The notes below the pieces were generated by a model that searched no databases, was not told the origin of the DNA, and saw nothing but the letters and a program-made list of their open reading frames with translations. DNA of 64,000 bases from Pseudeuparius sepicola (Eukaryota; Arthropoda; Insecta; Coleoptera; Anthribidae), in contig OY987298.1 in NCBI GenBank assembly GCA_963920635.1, positions 57,701,949-57,765,948 on the forward strand, given 5' to 3'. Position numbers and translations under genes: made by a program. This document shows positions 1 through 11,175 of the stretch, piece after piece. Within the stretch, counting starts at the first letter, position 1; every line of letters starts with the position of its first letter.

Positions 1-1257
1 GGACCTATTGAAAATTTTAGCCTTAATTTTCTTGTTTCTAGCCTCCAGAATATCTGAATCACTTGTGACATTATCTATGATTAAGCTATTTATTTGAATT
101 TTTTCTTATTAATATTAGTTATTTAATTTATTACATTCCATACTTTTTTAGAGTTCCGTTTGTAGTATTTATTTTCGATCTGTAATGTAGAGTTAGAATT
201 TTAGCTTTCTCATAATTGTAAACTTTTTTTAGCTTACTTATATTTTTATTGTTTTTAAACAATAAATAAGCCATAAGATCACACACAAGTAATTAACTGA
301 CAGCTCGAAGACAAGTAACTGACAGCAACAGCTTGAAGGCAAGTGTACTGATAGCTTGAAGGCAAGCAGGAAACAATATTTACATTGCCTACCATTTTTG
401 TATTTAAATGCAGAAAATGATGGCCACTTGATTTCACAGAAGCACAGAAGCAATAGAAAGGTCTACCTTATAAAGGGTAGGTAAAAATTCAGGAAAAATT
501 ATTTACAAAATGGTTATAACTTTTCAGTTATTATTTTAGTTTTAGGCTCCTAGAGTGGCAGGTGACGACAGAGCCGAAAATTTGATGTTTGGTTAGAATA
601 TTGGCATTATTTTGTTTTAATATCAGTATTCTCTACATTTTCTGTGATATACATATTATGTTTTATAATTGGTGCTAGTTCTTGCACTTGAGGACAAATA
701 ATTTGCAAAAGTAGCTTTTTAACAGTTAGGTATAGAAGTCTTTTAAAATATGCAATAAAAAAGGTATGGTTCTGAGACAAAAATTCGAGGCTTCGCGATG
801 CCTAGCGTCAGCTTCAGATTTTGATAAATTTCTACTATTTCTTTGAGTGTTGGTGTGCCAAAATAACATACTTTTTAGAGTGGGTAAATTTCCTCTAACT
901 GCATTTTGAAATAAAATGCTAATCAGTGGACCAAATTACACTTCTAGCATATTTGACTCTCCTCAAAATTGTTGCATGAATTAGTAATTTCAATATTTTT
1001 TTAAACTTTACCTAAGACTGGTTCCTACATCACAATAGTTTCCAGCAATTTCAAATATCCTTCAGCTGACAGCAGACAACCAATGGCTGTGTCATCATGC
1101 TGGCTATTTTTGGCATATGAACAGTGAAGGGTTGTGCTGGCAGAAAGCGGCTTGCAAGCATTGAAAGCTTAAACACCATGTGCATTTTCGCTTTCAATTT
1201 CAAAAAGCCAGCCAGTCAGCATCCATTCAGTGCATGAAGTTCAATTTTTATATTTAG
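1..1257. other. Non-coding flank
   Basis: AT-rich sequence with no reading frame that I can link to a protein and no convincing splice-bounded exon. Apart from the short tandem repeat near 300 I see nothing in it. It lies upstream (on the + strand) of the first visible exon of the host gene, so it may be intron or upstream intergenic DNA. Confidence 0.5.
294..366. repeat. Short imperfect tandem repeat, ~3 units
   Basis: Three imperfect units built on taactgacagc / ttgaaggcaag follow one another; the middle unit carries a 6-base insertion. No coding or structural role is visible. Confidence 0.6.
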
Positions 1258-1378
1258 TAATAATAATAATTCTCACCCTCACAATATCCAAACTAGGACT
1301 ACCCCAGGAGCAACTGAATACTTGTGCGGGGGAGGGGGGGGAATTACTATTGTTTTGTCTTCCTTGCCATTTGCGGCT
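1258..1378 (-). repeat. Dispersed (TAA)n-headed repeat, copy 1
   Basis: Begins with a TAA microsatellite followed by ttctcaccctcacaatat, then a G-rich run and tgccatttgcggct. Related copies occur at 10266, 17952 and 23941. Read on the - strand the unit ends in (TTA)n, which is how many SINE and LINE 3' ends look, so I assign - strand; it could also be a satellite-like mobile fragment. Confidence 0.6.
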
Positions 1379-1399
1379 CGGGACAACTTTTCCAGATAG

Positions 1400-2165
1400 A
1401 AATAGGATAGGATTCGCTCAAGTACTACGGAAATCCCTAGAAAACCATATTAATGAAGCCCATAAGTCCAGGGACAGGAACAAGGTTATTAATTACAGAG
1501 CAATCTGTTCCCAATCTGACATTCCAAAAATTTTGGATAGTCTGGTGTGTCAGAGACTATCATGGGATTTCAGACATGTCAGTGGTGAACAACATATTAT
1601 AATGCCGACCAATCTTGTTCTGTATCGAAATTTTCTTATTTGCAGTATTGAAAGGTTCGGACAGGTTGACTCTGCCTATTTAGACTTGTCAAAGGCATTC
1701 GACTGAGTTAACCACACCCTCCTTTTGGCAAAGCTTGGGATGCTGGGGGTTGGTGGTGGATTTGATAGTTGGATTCAGAGCTTCCTGTCTAACAGAGTCC
1801 AGTTTGTGAGGTGTGGTGGACCTTTATCAGATCCCATTCAAGTACCGTCAGGGGTATCGCAGGGTTCGCCCTGTGGCCCCATTTTGTTTTTGCTCTTATT
1901 GCTGGATTTGGTGCCCTCCATCCAACACTGTTCATATCTACGTTTTGCCGAACATTTGAATGTTTTTAAAGTGATTAGCTCATTTGATGGGCCAAAGAAT
2001 TTCAGCGTGACCTTGATGGTGTGAGAATATCTGTATGCATGTCAACCTGTCAAAGTGCTTTAAAGTGATTTTCAATCGCTTACCTGTGCCATTGAATTTT
2101 CGTTAAAGTCCTGGGGGTGCTGAGTTGCCACTGTGCAACAAGATGAAAGATCTTGATCTGCTGTG
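1400..2165 (+). pseudogene. Degraded non-LTR retrotransposon reverse transcriptase
   Basis: Translation shows reverse transcriptase blocks in order: INYRAICSQSDIPKILD (RT motif 1-like) near 1488, DSAYLDLSKAFD (motif A) near 1669, then an in-frame TGA at 1704-1706, VNHTLLLAKLG, and PSGVSQGSPCGPILF (motif B) near 1846. The catalytic Y/F-A-D-D is altered to FAEH near 1942, so the enzyme would be dead. A further in-frame stop after 2024 is followed by recognisable 3' RT sequence (LSKCFKVIFNRLP) to about 2165. This is a 5'-truncated, decayed LINE copy of a Jockey/CR1-like type; clade assignment needs a tree. Confidence 0.85.
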
Positions 2166-3296
2166 GTCTGAACAAAAAATATATATAATATCTCAAAATA
2201 AAGTAGAAGAAATCTAGGTAGGAAATTACTCTTGAATAATTTATCCCTTAATTTAAATTGAGATTATGGGGTATTATCCCACATATTTTTGCTATAGGTA
2301 ATGAAGCACTTTTTTATCATTACCAGATACACGCAGGTAACACAAAACAGCTCCTTTGCTCTTTCCTGATTTTCAATGAGTGGAAATCGTAAACAAATAA
2401 CATTAGTATAATCTACCTTGAGCACAGTCAAATCAGCTGTCACTGTTAAGCGCAGTTGTTAAATTCAATCTAGTTAACCCATTCAGGACTGTTGACGTAC
2501 TGGTACTATTTTGAAAGGGAACTTGAGGGCCGGGTGCCGTACATGTACTACATTCTATCATAGAAGAATTTACTACGACAAGAAGTCCAATCCTTATGGT
2601 AGCGCTGAAAATGCCCCAGCCGGTCTACATTTATAATTTTTACGACTCGTGCGGTAGCCGAACGGCGCGCGGTTGCCAAATCACCACCGGCCGTGCCCGT
2701 CGCCACCGCCACGATGGCCGCGGCCGGCCGCCCCGAGGAGCAGGGCGCGCGCGGACGCGGCCGAATCAGTGGCCAGCTCAAACGAAAGTGCGGTGGAGGT
2801 GGCCAAGGGTTCAATTCTTGAATTAAGGAGTTATCCCTCAAATGAAGACGACGTTTTGTTCTCCTGTTATGATACATTCACTCTCACTCGGGGATCGATT
2901 CCATTGACTCAAGAATAAGGCCCCAGCCCAGAGCTTTGGTATAGTCCACGGCACGAAAGAATGACCACTTCCAACACAGTCGAAGTGTCAAGTGTTTGCT
3001 TAAGCCAACCTACTAAACGCTCAGACTTGGCTTCAATTGGTCATTCTTCCGTGCGGTGGACTATACTTGGTATATATATGCCCTATGACATTTTAATTTT
3101 AGCGGAAATATTAAACTACCTACCTAGGTACCAAAATAGATATATATTATTTCCAAGTTTTTAAACAATAAAAAAATACAGGCACATGAAAATAATATTT
3201 AGCTACTTTAGCTACAGAGTTTTTAAGTAATTTTTCAACCAGGAAGAACCTAGATTTTTAATCCTTGAAAGATACTTTCGTTACATGAAAGCTGCA

Positions 3297-3602
3297 GGAT
3301 ATTTTACGTACAGTCGAAATCTGTTAGCAGATCAAACAAATGAATATCGGAAAATTCAGAAAAATATATACCTAAACTTTTCTTAATTTTTCTAAGATTA
3401 ACAATAAAAAAGATGCACCCATTATTCCATACATTTGACGGGCCCTCTATATATTGTTGGAATAAGAAGGACTGGTGTATTTATAAAATCCAAAAATATA
3501 CAAGGTGTTCTATTTAAAAACCAAAAGTTTATATATTTTTCTTAATTTTCCGATATTCACTTGTTTGATCTGCTAACAGATTCTGGCGCTCCGTGAAATA
3601 TC
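3297..3602. repeat. Foldback (long inverted repeat)
   Basis: The stretch at 3297-3370 (containing gttagcagatcaaacaaatg and gatatcggaaaattc-like sequence) is complementary to 3530-3602 (gaattttccgatattcac, then gtttgatctgctaac). The loop of ~160 bp has no coding content. Confidence 0.65.
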
Positions 3603-4402
3603 ATACAACTTACATATTATAAGAATTTTTTTCTGGGATCAAAAATGGACGTGCTAGTGGGGGTTGAAAAATATACGGAAAACCCTGTACAAGGTAGTCA
3701 CAGTTATTTTAGCCCATACCTACAGCCTTTGTTTGTGGAGATACGGAAAAAAGCTTAGATGCAAAAGTTGTAGGGTTTTAGGTGTATTATCTTTTGGCTC
3801 TAAGAGATACATAGAGAAAAAAATAGAACTTAGATTTTCTTTAATGGAAAATCCAATATGTATATTTTTGGATATTTGAATTCTGTTTATTTTTGCGAGT
3901 AATATATCACATTAAATATTCGTTTTTAGTAGTTTTTGAAATATTCAAAGATGAATATTTTAACCCTGATTTGTAGTTAAACTAGTAGAGATAGAGGATC
4001 GTGTCATTAACAACAAATGCTTATTTATTTTTCAGGAATGTTATCAAATTTTCGTATCAATGGGTTGTTGTAAATCTCCAGAAATCCGAATTTCACTAAA
4101 AACGGTAAAAACTCAAATGGGCGATTTTGAATGTTAATAGGACATTTGCCACATCAAGACAAGTATTTTTTTGTTAAAGGTATGATCTTCTACTTCTTCT
4201 AATTTAACCACAAATCAGGGTTAAAAATCGAAATTTTCGAAATATCACATTGAATAAGTATTTCAAAAAGTACTTAAAATAACTACTTAGTGTGATATAT
4301 CATTAGACTCGCAAAAATAAGTAGAATTTCATCTCTTACTGCCAAAAGATAATACACCTGAAACCTTACAACTTTTGCCTCAACACTTTCTTTCGTTAGG
4401 TA

Positions 4403-6605
4403 CAGGGTGGCCCATCCAAGCGGAAAAAGTGTGCTACGTGGAGACACGTTAACATAAAATCGTCATACAAAAAATGAGATTGTAGTAAAAATTAAGGGGA
4501 ATTCGAGGGTGTACCCTAATTTTGTATACGGGGGTCGGTAAAAAAGTTATCGTTATCCGTTATAGCGGAACTGAAAGTGGTTTTCTCTATTTTACAACCT
4601 ACACATTTCTCTTAACCATCACAGGATTGAGAAGCTCCATCAAACTAGATACATGGTCTCATGGTCGGTGTCTGATGTTCGATCTAAGTAGTAGGCCAAA
4701 CAATAAAACCAAATTTATGACAAATCAAGTCAGCCATGATAATAAAACTGACAATGTAGGCTGTCAATTCAATATTTCTATTTATGTGTCAGATTAGTCT
4801 AAAATTTTTTTTGCTGAAGCTGTTAGTAGTTGCAGTTTAAAAAATGTTTTTGAAAGAAGAATGCTGTGATATTTTAGAGATCTTCATCAAAAATGATAAA
4901 AGATACGTAGAAACTTTGAGGGAGTATTCTCGAAAATATCCAAATATAAATGTTCCGAGTGCTTCATTTATATGTAAGCTGTATCGAAGATTCAGATCGA
5001 CAGGAAGTGTGATTAGCAAGAGAAAAAAGGGCTTAGAATAAGTGAGGATGAGAGAGAACGAATTTTAAATTATTTCAGAAGAAATAACGAAAAATCTCAG
5101 AGAGATGCAGCGAGAGACTTACAAATTCCCCGGTCTACAATACAAAGGGTAATGAAATTAAGCAAATTTGAAGCCTTCAAAATATTACCAGTTCAAAGGC
5201 TATTCCCTGGAGATGCTGCAAGAAGACTGGAATATTGTCAAACAGTGTTAAACTTTTATTTTGCAAGAGGTGGAGCTGGATTTTTTAAAAAAATTATTTG
5301 GTCCGATGAAGCTACATTTACAACGGCGGGAATATACAACCGGAAAAATAGTATATTTTGGTCTGTTGACAATCCACGGGCATTTCGTGAAGTTGTGAAA
5401 TCCGGCAGAAATTCTGTGGGTGTTTGATGCGGAATTGTGGGAAATTTTATAATGGGCCCTCTATTTTATTCAGGAAGTATGACAGGTAGGAAATACCTAC
5501 ATTTAATCCAGAACGAATTGGAACAATACTTTGACCAGTTGCCATTAATTTTTCTTAACCAACTCCAAAAAAAACAATTAATATGGCAGCAAGATGGCGC
5601 TTCCTTCCATAACTGTGGGCCCATAACGGAATTTTTGAACAATTCGTTTGAAAATTGGATTGGTAAACATGGAACGATAAGGTGGCCGCCACGTAGTCCA
5701 GATTTAACCCCCTTGGATTTTTTCTTGTGGGGGCATTTAAAAAATAAAGTTTATAAGAACCGCCCCGAAAATGTTGAGGAGATTAAAAGACGAGTAAAAT
5801 TAAAAATTGATAGTTTAAACAATCGTCCCTTAATCTTTGAAAATGTCCGAAAAAATTTCTTAAAAAGACTTAGGTTATGTGTAAATAATAATGGAAACCA
5901 TTTTGAACATTTAATGTAAATGAACTTCTAACTAATTTTTAATAACTAGTCATATTGTTGTTGTTATAATAAATATGACAGTAGTAAAAATAATAAATGT
6001 TTCATAATTTCCACGAGATTTTTAATTAAGTTGAATGCAGTTGAATGGCTATAGCCACTTTAACATTCAGCCTACTCGCTTGTCAGTTTTATTATCATGG
6101 CTGACTTGATTTGGCATAAATTTGGTTTTATTGTTTGGCCTACTCAGATCGAACATCAGACACCGACCATGAGACCATGTATCTAGTTTGATGGAGCTTC
6201 TCTGATAAATATCTCGGAAACGGTTGGAGATAAATAGGTCAAGTTATATATCGTTGGATTCAGAATTAAAAAAGGAATCCTGTGATGGTTAAGAGAAGTG
6301 TGTAAGTTGTAAAATAGAGAAAACCACTTTCATTTCCGCTATAACCGGAAGTTATATTAAAAAACTGAATATTCGGGAATACTACTTAAAGGTTCTCTAA
6401 TGGATGTGTAGGTAAAAAAATATATTTTTTTTATTTTGCAAAAAATGTTTTTTCGCGATAACTTTTTTACCGACCCCCGTATACAAAATTAGGGTACACC
6501 CTCAAATTCCCCTTAATGTTTACTACAACCTCATTTTTTGAATGACGATTTTATGTTAACCTGTCTCCACGTAGCACACTTTTTCCGCTTGGATGGGCCA
6601 CCCTG
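4403..6605 (+). mobile_element. Tc1/mariner-like DNA transposon, nearly complete
   Basis: The element starts CAGGGTGGCCCATCCAAGCG and ends with the near-exact complement, with TA on both sides (4401-4402, 6606-6607), the mariner target duplication. The inverted repeats are unusually long: the subterminal arms at ~4403-4780 and ~6020-6605 pair over several hundred bases, the left arm lacking ~100 bp present in the right. The interior encodes a broken transposase (4844-5919). Length 2.2 kb; a deleted relative lies at 31566-36028. Confidence 0.9.
4844..5919 (+). pseudogene. Mariner-superfamily transposase, broken by one frameshift and one stop
   Basis: Cut-and-paste transposase. The N-terminal part has helix-turn-helix-like sequence (FICKLYRRFRSTGSV; then RDAARDLQIPRSTIQRV). 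Catalytic acidic residues are visible: first D in WSDEATF (near 5302), second in WQQDGASFHN (near 5593), third in SPDLTPLDFFLWG (near 5715). From the second catalytic D to the D of PLDFF there are 40 intervening residues, longer than the classic DD34D. The frame shifts by one base in the A6G3 run at 5023-5031, giving a stop at 5039, and an in-frame TGA sits at 5428-5430 where relatives usually have Trp. The stop TAA is at 5917. The start ATG at 4844 is chosen because it opens the frame just inside the inverted repeat. As it stands it cannot make an active enzyme unless the shift is a sequencing error. Confidence 0.88.
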
Positions 6606-6748
6606 TACCTAGCATATCTCCAAAAATAAAGGCTGTAGGTATGGGTACTTTAATGTCTAAAAAAAGAAACAACACAAAAAATAGTTGATGCTCATATAAA
6701 TCGTATAGACAAAAAATTGCAAAACAAATTAATACCTAGCAGGATATA

Positions 6749-7838
6749 CAGGGTGTTTCATTAATATGGTAAAAAAAATGAAACTGGGAGTAGAGGGGAC
6801 TAAAATATGACGATTGAGCGCAACATCGCTTATACAAATGTTGATGGTTAAAAAGATACAGGGCGTTCAAAGTTAAAATTTTATTTGCAAATTTCTTAAT
6901 AACTTCGACAGTTTTTATGATATCGGCTTAAAAATTGGTACATTGGGGTTTTTTAGGATGGCAAACAAGAATATTTTATCAGTTCTAATGTAGTCCCTAG
7001 AGGGCGCCACTTACTCCCTTAAAAAAAGTTGTGCGTACTTTTAAATAATTCTAAGGGAGTAAGTGGCGCCCTCTAGGGACTACATTAAAACTGATAAAAT
7101 ATGATTTTCAATGATGATGATTTTCAAAACTGAAAATTTTAAAAATTTATATTAGAAACAATATTCGCGAAAACCGACTGAATGGGTTAACACTCCTTTA
7201 TATGTACCCTATGAAATAACCATATCTCCAGAGGAGATATTCGAAGAGTTCAAGACCGAAAAAAGAATACTTCATTTTGTGATATAGATTTTACTGGTTC
7301 GAGGGAGAATTATTTTTATGTTATACAGGGTAATAACTTAAAAAATTAAAAAGAAAAATGGGAAATATGACGAAAAGTTCATAATGAACATAGGTTCGCA
7401 GATGTTTGGTTTTCGAGATGCAGGGTGTGAAAATTTCAATTTCGGTTTTTTTAAGTAACTTTTTGAGACGACAAAATTCTCTTGCAAAAAAAGCAACAAC
7501 AACAAAGTTAATTAAACTGTCAAAAAATAAATGTGCTTCTTTATTTAAATTTTACTGTCAAAAAAGTTAGGGCAAATTAAATTAAATAATGATAGCCTAC
7601 GCAGCGCCCTCTACGGATTGCACCAAAAATAATACCAAATTATAGGTACCAAATTTTGCAAGAAAATTTTGTCGTCTCAAAAAGTTACTTAAAAAAATCG
7701 AAAATAAAATTTCAATTTCAACACCCTGCATCTCGAAAACCAAACATCTGCGGACCCATGTTCATGTGAACTTTTCGTCATATTTTCCATTTTTCTTTTT
7801 AATTTTTCAAGTTGGTGCATTTATTTCTGGACACCCTG
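6749..7838. mobile_element. Foldback element with TA-CAGGGTGTTT ends
   Basis: Begins TA-CAGGGTGTTTCATTA and ends GGACACCCTG-TG (the right TA mutated). It contains two nested inverted repeats. One has ~38-bp arms with the same gagggcgccacttactccc core at about 6990 and 7050. The other has ~150-bp arms at 7345-7495 and 7658-7815 (gacgacaaaattctcttgc against its complement). No open frame. A non-autonomous TIR/foldback transposon. Confidence 0.7.
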
Positions 7839-8690
7839 TGTTATTTTAGAAAATATGTTTTTGTTCTGTTTCTATCCATTAAAATTTTGACGTTTATAAC
7901 TGATTTGCCCCCCCAGACGTTAATCCTGCGGATACGCCACTGAAAAGCTATATTGTTAACTATAATCACCAAGAAGAACTCCACTATGTGGAAACTCTAT
8001 TTAGCAGTAAAAAAGTCCGTATGGTTTCAAATTGCGCATGTGCAAATAATTTTTAAAAAGCAAGCTGCCTGAATGTATGCTTTATTTTATTAAAGAAAAA
8101 CAAAGCAAAAGCATAAAGATAAAGTTGCTGTATGAACCAGGCTTAACTGTCGGCGAAGCCTTAAAAAACAAAATATTGTTCAAAATATTGTTTATAGAAC
8201 TGTTGTACTACTAAGTTCATAATGTAAAAAATTACTAATTACCTTATCTAAAATAACGTGATTAATAATAAAATAACTATTATTGAAGAGCTTAGAATAA
8301 AAGGGGTGGTGCAATGTTCTTTAAGTTAAATAGAATCGTCTATGCTCCGAGAACATATTATATCATTATTATTATGTAGGTAGTACCACAGAATATTTTA
8401 GTTATTCTGTGGTAGTACCTATACTTAATCTAAATAGGTATGTAATTTTCGAAAAAGTGTCACTTGGAAACCATTTTATTCTAAGCTTTTCAATTAAGTA
8501 TTTGAAATATTATATTATTTACCAGAATTTACTATCCATTGCTGACATAACGTGTCATTTCGGTAGCGAAATGTATACATTTTCACATTGTTATCTCGTC
8601 TGGTAAGCCTATACAGTTGAAATATTGGCAAACATTTCCAGCCATCATATACTAATTTTTATTACACAAACTCCGATATAATATTAAACC
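7839..8690. other. Non-coding stretch
   Basis: AT-rich, no recognisable exon or repeat end apart from a 19-bp-arm hairpin at 8377-8421. It lies within the large TTAA-flanked element and may be its original interior. Confidence 0.4.
8377..8421. repeat. Short hairpin
   Basis: Arms taggtagtaccacagaata and tattctgtggtagtaccta pair with one mismatch around a 7-base loop. Confidence 0.8.
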
Positions 8691-9686
8691 TTAGCCACAG
8701 CGAGCGCGAATGTCTTGGCGAGCGGAACGACAAATTGGCATACTTGTAAACAAACCCGCTTCACCCCTCGCTGCCCGCGCCTACTCGATCGATGAGAGTT
8801 CCTACTGGACGCGAGTCGCGACCGGCGACCGGAGAGCGGATAGAAGATATGGCAACAAACGATGTGATTCGGACGGTGTCGGCCGGTTCCCTGCAGCATG
8901 GAACTCGGCTCTCAAAGCCGACTTCCATTTACGGGGTCGAAAATTATACATTGGTTTGGATTTCTTGTCGTAGTAAATTCTTCTATGATTCTATGCAATA
9001 GCTTCGGACGGCTGCCGTACACATTTTAGAAATTTTTTGTATTTTTACCGGCCGGGTGCCGTACATATACGACGCTATTACTCATAAAACTTAGCCAAAT
9101 GCCATACATGTACATCAGAAATATTGTCTCAGAAAAACTGACGCCGTACGGGTACGGCAATCGTAAAAACAGTTAGGTAGCAGAATGGCTGACGTACAGG
9201 TATGGCATTTTGTTGTTTGCGTCTCAACAATAGGCATATGAAAATTATATTATGACTTTATTATAAAGGAAACAGTGAAATGAAATGAATATAGAAATTA
9301 GAAAATGTTTTGATACTTAACAAATAAGGAAAATGGATAAGCGAAAACTAATAAACTAATATAACAAAGTTTCACATGTTTTTTCTTAAAAAATTTTAAT
9401 AGTACCATGGGTATGCACATAAACGTAGAGAGGTTAACGAAAGAGGCAACAGACTGACCGAACACGTCGTGAAGTACATTCTGCGTACCAAGGTCAGGTG
9501 ACGTAATAGTACGACAGCCGTTCCCCACCTTTGGATTCCCAGTGCCATCCTACGCGGATGCTCGTGGTGTGTCGGCCTGTCCCGAATGGGTTAAACTAAT
9601 GCAACATATTATTATATCTGTTAAACATGTTTTGATATTGACATTTTTAAAATAATTACATCACACTCATTTTTGTTTTTTACTAG

Positions 9687-9932
9687 CTATAGAGGGTTTT
9701 GGTGGTGTCCCACCAATAAGGCCACTGGAAACATTGCATAATGCCTTGTCACTAAAGCAAATCGATACATTCTTGGACCACATGACTGCTGCACCACTTT
9801 TCCGGACTCCATCTTCCACACCGCCCAAGTACCCATCAACGCCATTATCTACGCCAACCAGTAGCAAAGCAGTTTCCAGTATTGTTGCTATCAAATCAGA
9901 ACCATTGAAGCTCCAGTCACCTTGCAATAGTA
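9687..9932 (+). CDS. Internal exon (1 of 5 visible) of an unrecognised, probably nuclear Ser/Thr/Pro-rich protein
   Basis: A pyrimidine-rich tract and ..tttttactag precede the exon; it ends AATAGTA|gtaagt, a consensus donor. It enters and leaves in phase 1 and encodes 81 complete codons beginning [20 protein letters not shown]. The first third could form an amphipathic helix ([14 protein letters not shown]); the rest is a proline-directed Ser/Thr tract ([20 protein letters not shown]), then IKSEP, which fits the SUMO consensus psi-K-x-E. The donor joins the exon at 20992 in frame (A+GT = Ser). I cannot name the protein; composition suggests a transcription-related or scaffold protein. Upstream exons are either left of the window or not recognisable in 1-9686. 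Confidence 0.82.
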
Positions 9933-9984
9933 GTAAGTTTGATTTTATATTATGACAGTAAATTATTATTATTACTTTCCAAAA

Positions 9985-10175
9985 ATGATGCAAGAAAAAC
10001 AAATAAATATACCTTTGTCCCACAATTTCTACTTTTATTTGAAAACTTGGCTAAATTAGCTAATTTAGCCTGATGATGTAACTTTGAGAGTTACGAAATC
10101 AGTAGCTTTTCCAAGTTTTCGAATAAAGTAGAAATTGTGGGACAAAGGTCTATTTATTTGTTTTTCTTCCATCAT
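9985..10175. mobile_element. Small foldback MITE in intron 1
   Basis: About 190 bp whose halves pair: atgatgcaagaaaaacaaat and acctttgtcccacaatttct on the left, their complements on the right, around a loop containing a regular ctaaattagctaatttag hairpin. It lies 52 bp past the donor of the exon ending at 9932. Confidence 0.75.
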
Positions 10176-10265
10176 TATATATTATTATGAACGAAAGATA
10201 ATATTAGCCAAAAAATTTAAATGATATTTAAGTCTGGATTGTAGTGACGTTTTTTTTTATATCTA

Positions 10266-10335
10266 TAATAATGATAATAATAATTCTCACCCTCACAATA
10301 CCCCAAAAGCAACTAAATGATTAGGGCCAACGTAC
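10266..10335 (-). repeat. Dispersed (TAA)n-headed repeat, copy 2 (short)
   Basis: Contains taataataattctcaccct followed by cacaataccccaaaagcaac, then diverges. Same family as 1258, 17952 and 23941. Confidence 0.65.
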
Positions 10336-10344
10336 AAGTGTGTA

Positions 10345-10699
10345 TAGGGTGGGCTAAATTGGACACTTAAAAGGAAAAAATATATTTTTTCATTGGAAAC
10401 TCTTAAACTATTGACTTGAAAAAATGTAGTAGCAGCATTGGATTCTACGTAAAAAAGTGCTTTAGAAATGTTTTTACAGAAACACAAAATTTTCAGCCTG
10501 AAAAAAGTTACGGCCACTTTTTGAAAAAGCACATTTTCTAAAAATACCCTGTAACTCAAGAACGTTGATAGATATCGATTTGTGATTTTCGCCATTAAGT
10601 TTATCATAAAAAATGAGCCTCACACACAGATATCAGTTTCTGTCTATCTCCGTTAAAAATAGGAGTTTCCCTTTAAAATGTCCAATTTGGCCCACCCTG
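10345..10699. mobile_element. 355-bp MITE with TA target
   Basis: Begins TA-TAGGGTGGGCTAAATTGGAC and ends GTCCAATTTGGCCCACCCTG-TA, so ~23-bp inverted ends are flanked by TA. No coding content; a mariner-type miniature element by its ends. Confidence 0.8.
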
Positions 10700-11175
10700 T
10701 ACATGTTGATGCTTTTGCTGAGATCCCCCATTGCCCTATAAAAATGATTTATTCGAAAGCCATTATAGATTCTTTATAGTTTCTTTAATTTTTTTGATTT
10801 TACATCAATTTGTATCTCTTGATAAAAATGACAATCAAAGCTATGTAACAAACCCCCCATTTTTGTTAATTTTTCATTGTTTTCCCTGTAGTACTTCCAT
10901 AGGTTTTCAGAAATGCTCTAGAACTTCATAATTTGTAAATCTATCATTGGCGGAAATATTCTAGAATAATAGTCTCCAATTTTCCATTTGAGTATGTAAA
11001 TCCTGGGAATTGGCCCTGGAAGTAAGTAAAAAGTTAGAACGCGATTTTGGTAAACTTGAGAGCTGAGGAATAAAGGTGGTAACCAAGGCAACAAATTTGG
11101 TGTGTTATTGTTGAAATCTGTCACAGCTATAACAAAAAATGTTTGCTGTGGGCAACGATACACACATAACTGTAT

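Larger units (their letters stand above)
3680..6665. mobile_element. Foldback element split by the mariner insertion
   Basis: The left arm 3690-4030 (gcccatacctacagcctt, aaaagttgtagggttttagg, accctgatttgtagtt) pairs with 4150-4395 (aaccacaaatcagggtt, gaaaccttacaactttt) and, beyond the mariner, with 6608-6660 (aaaggctgtaggtatggg). The right arm is thus interrupted at 4401/6607 by the mariner transposon, which must be the younger insertion. No coding capacity seen in the foldback itself. Confidence 0.7.
2474..9594. mobile_element. 7.1-kb TTAA-flanked element (piggyBac-type ends) holding nested insertions
   Basis: The left end reads TTAA-CCCATTCAGGAC and the right end GTCCCGAATGGG-TTAA, so TTAA target duplications flank near-identical terminal inverted repeats beginning CCC, the pattern of piggyBac-superfamily elements. 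Inside both ends lie copies of a gccgtacatgtac motif (about 2534, 9057, 9103, 9144, 9190) and a ~30-bp inverted match (tcatagaagaatttactacg near 2558 against its complement near 8965). GC-rich blocks near 2645-2815 and 8695-8905 lie at comparable distances from the two ends. No piggyBac transposase is visible, so it is non-autonomous. Much of its length is later insertions. A second TTAACCCATTCAG-like end occurs at 7180-7192, so the pairing of ends is not certain. Confidence 0.6.

Noticed and set aside
2596..2918. Overlapping GC-rich open frames on both strands
   Set aside because: They arise from a GC-rich repeat block near the left end of the TTAA element; compositions are Arg/Pro biased and mirror each other on the two strands, so they are shadows, not genes.
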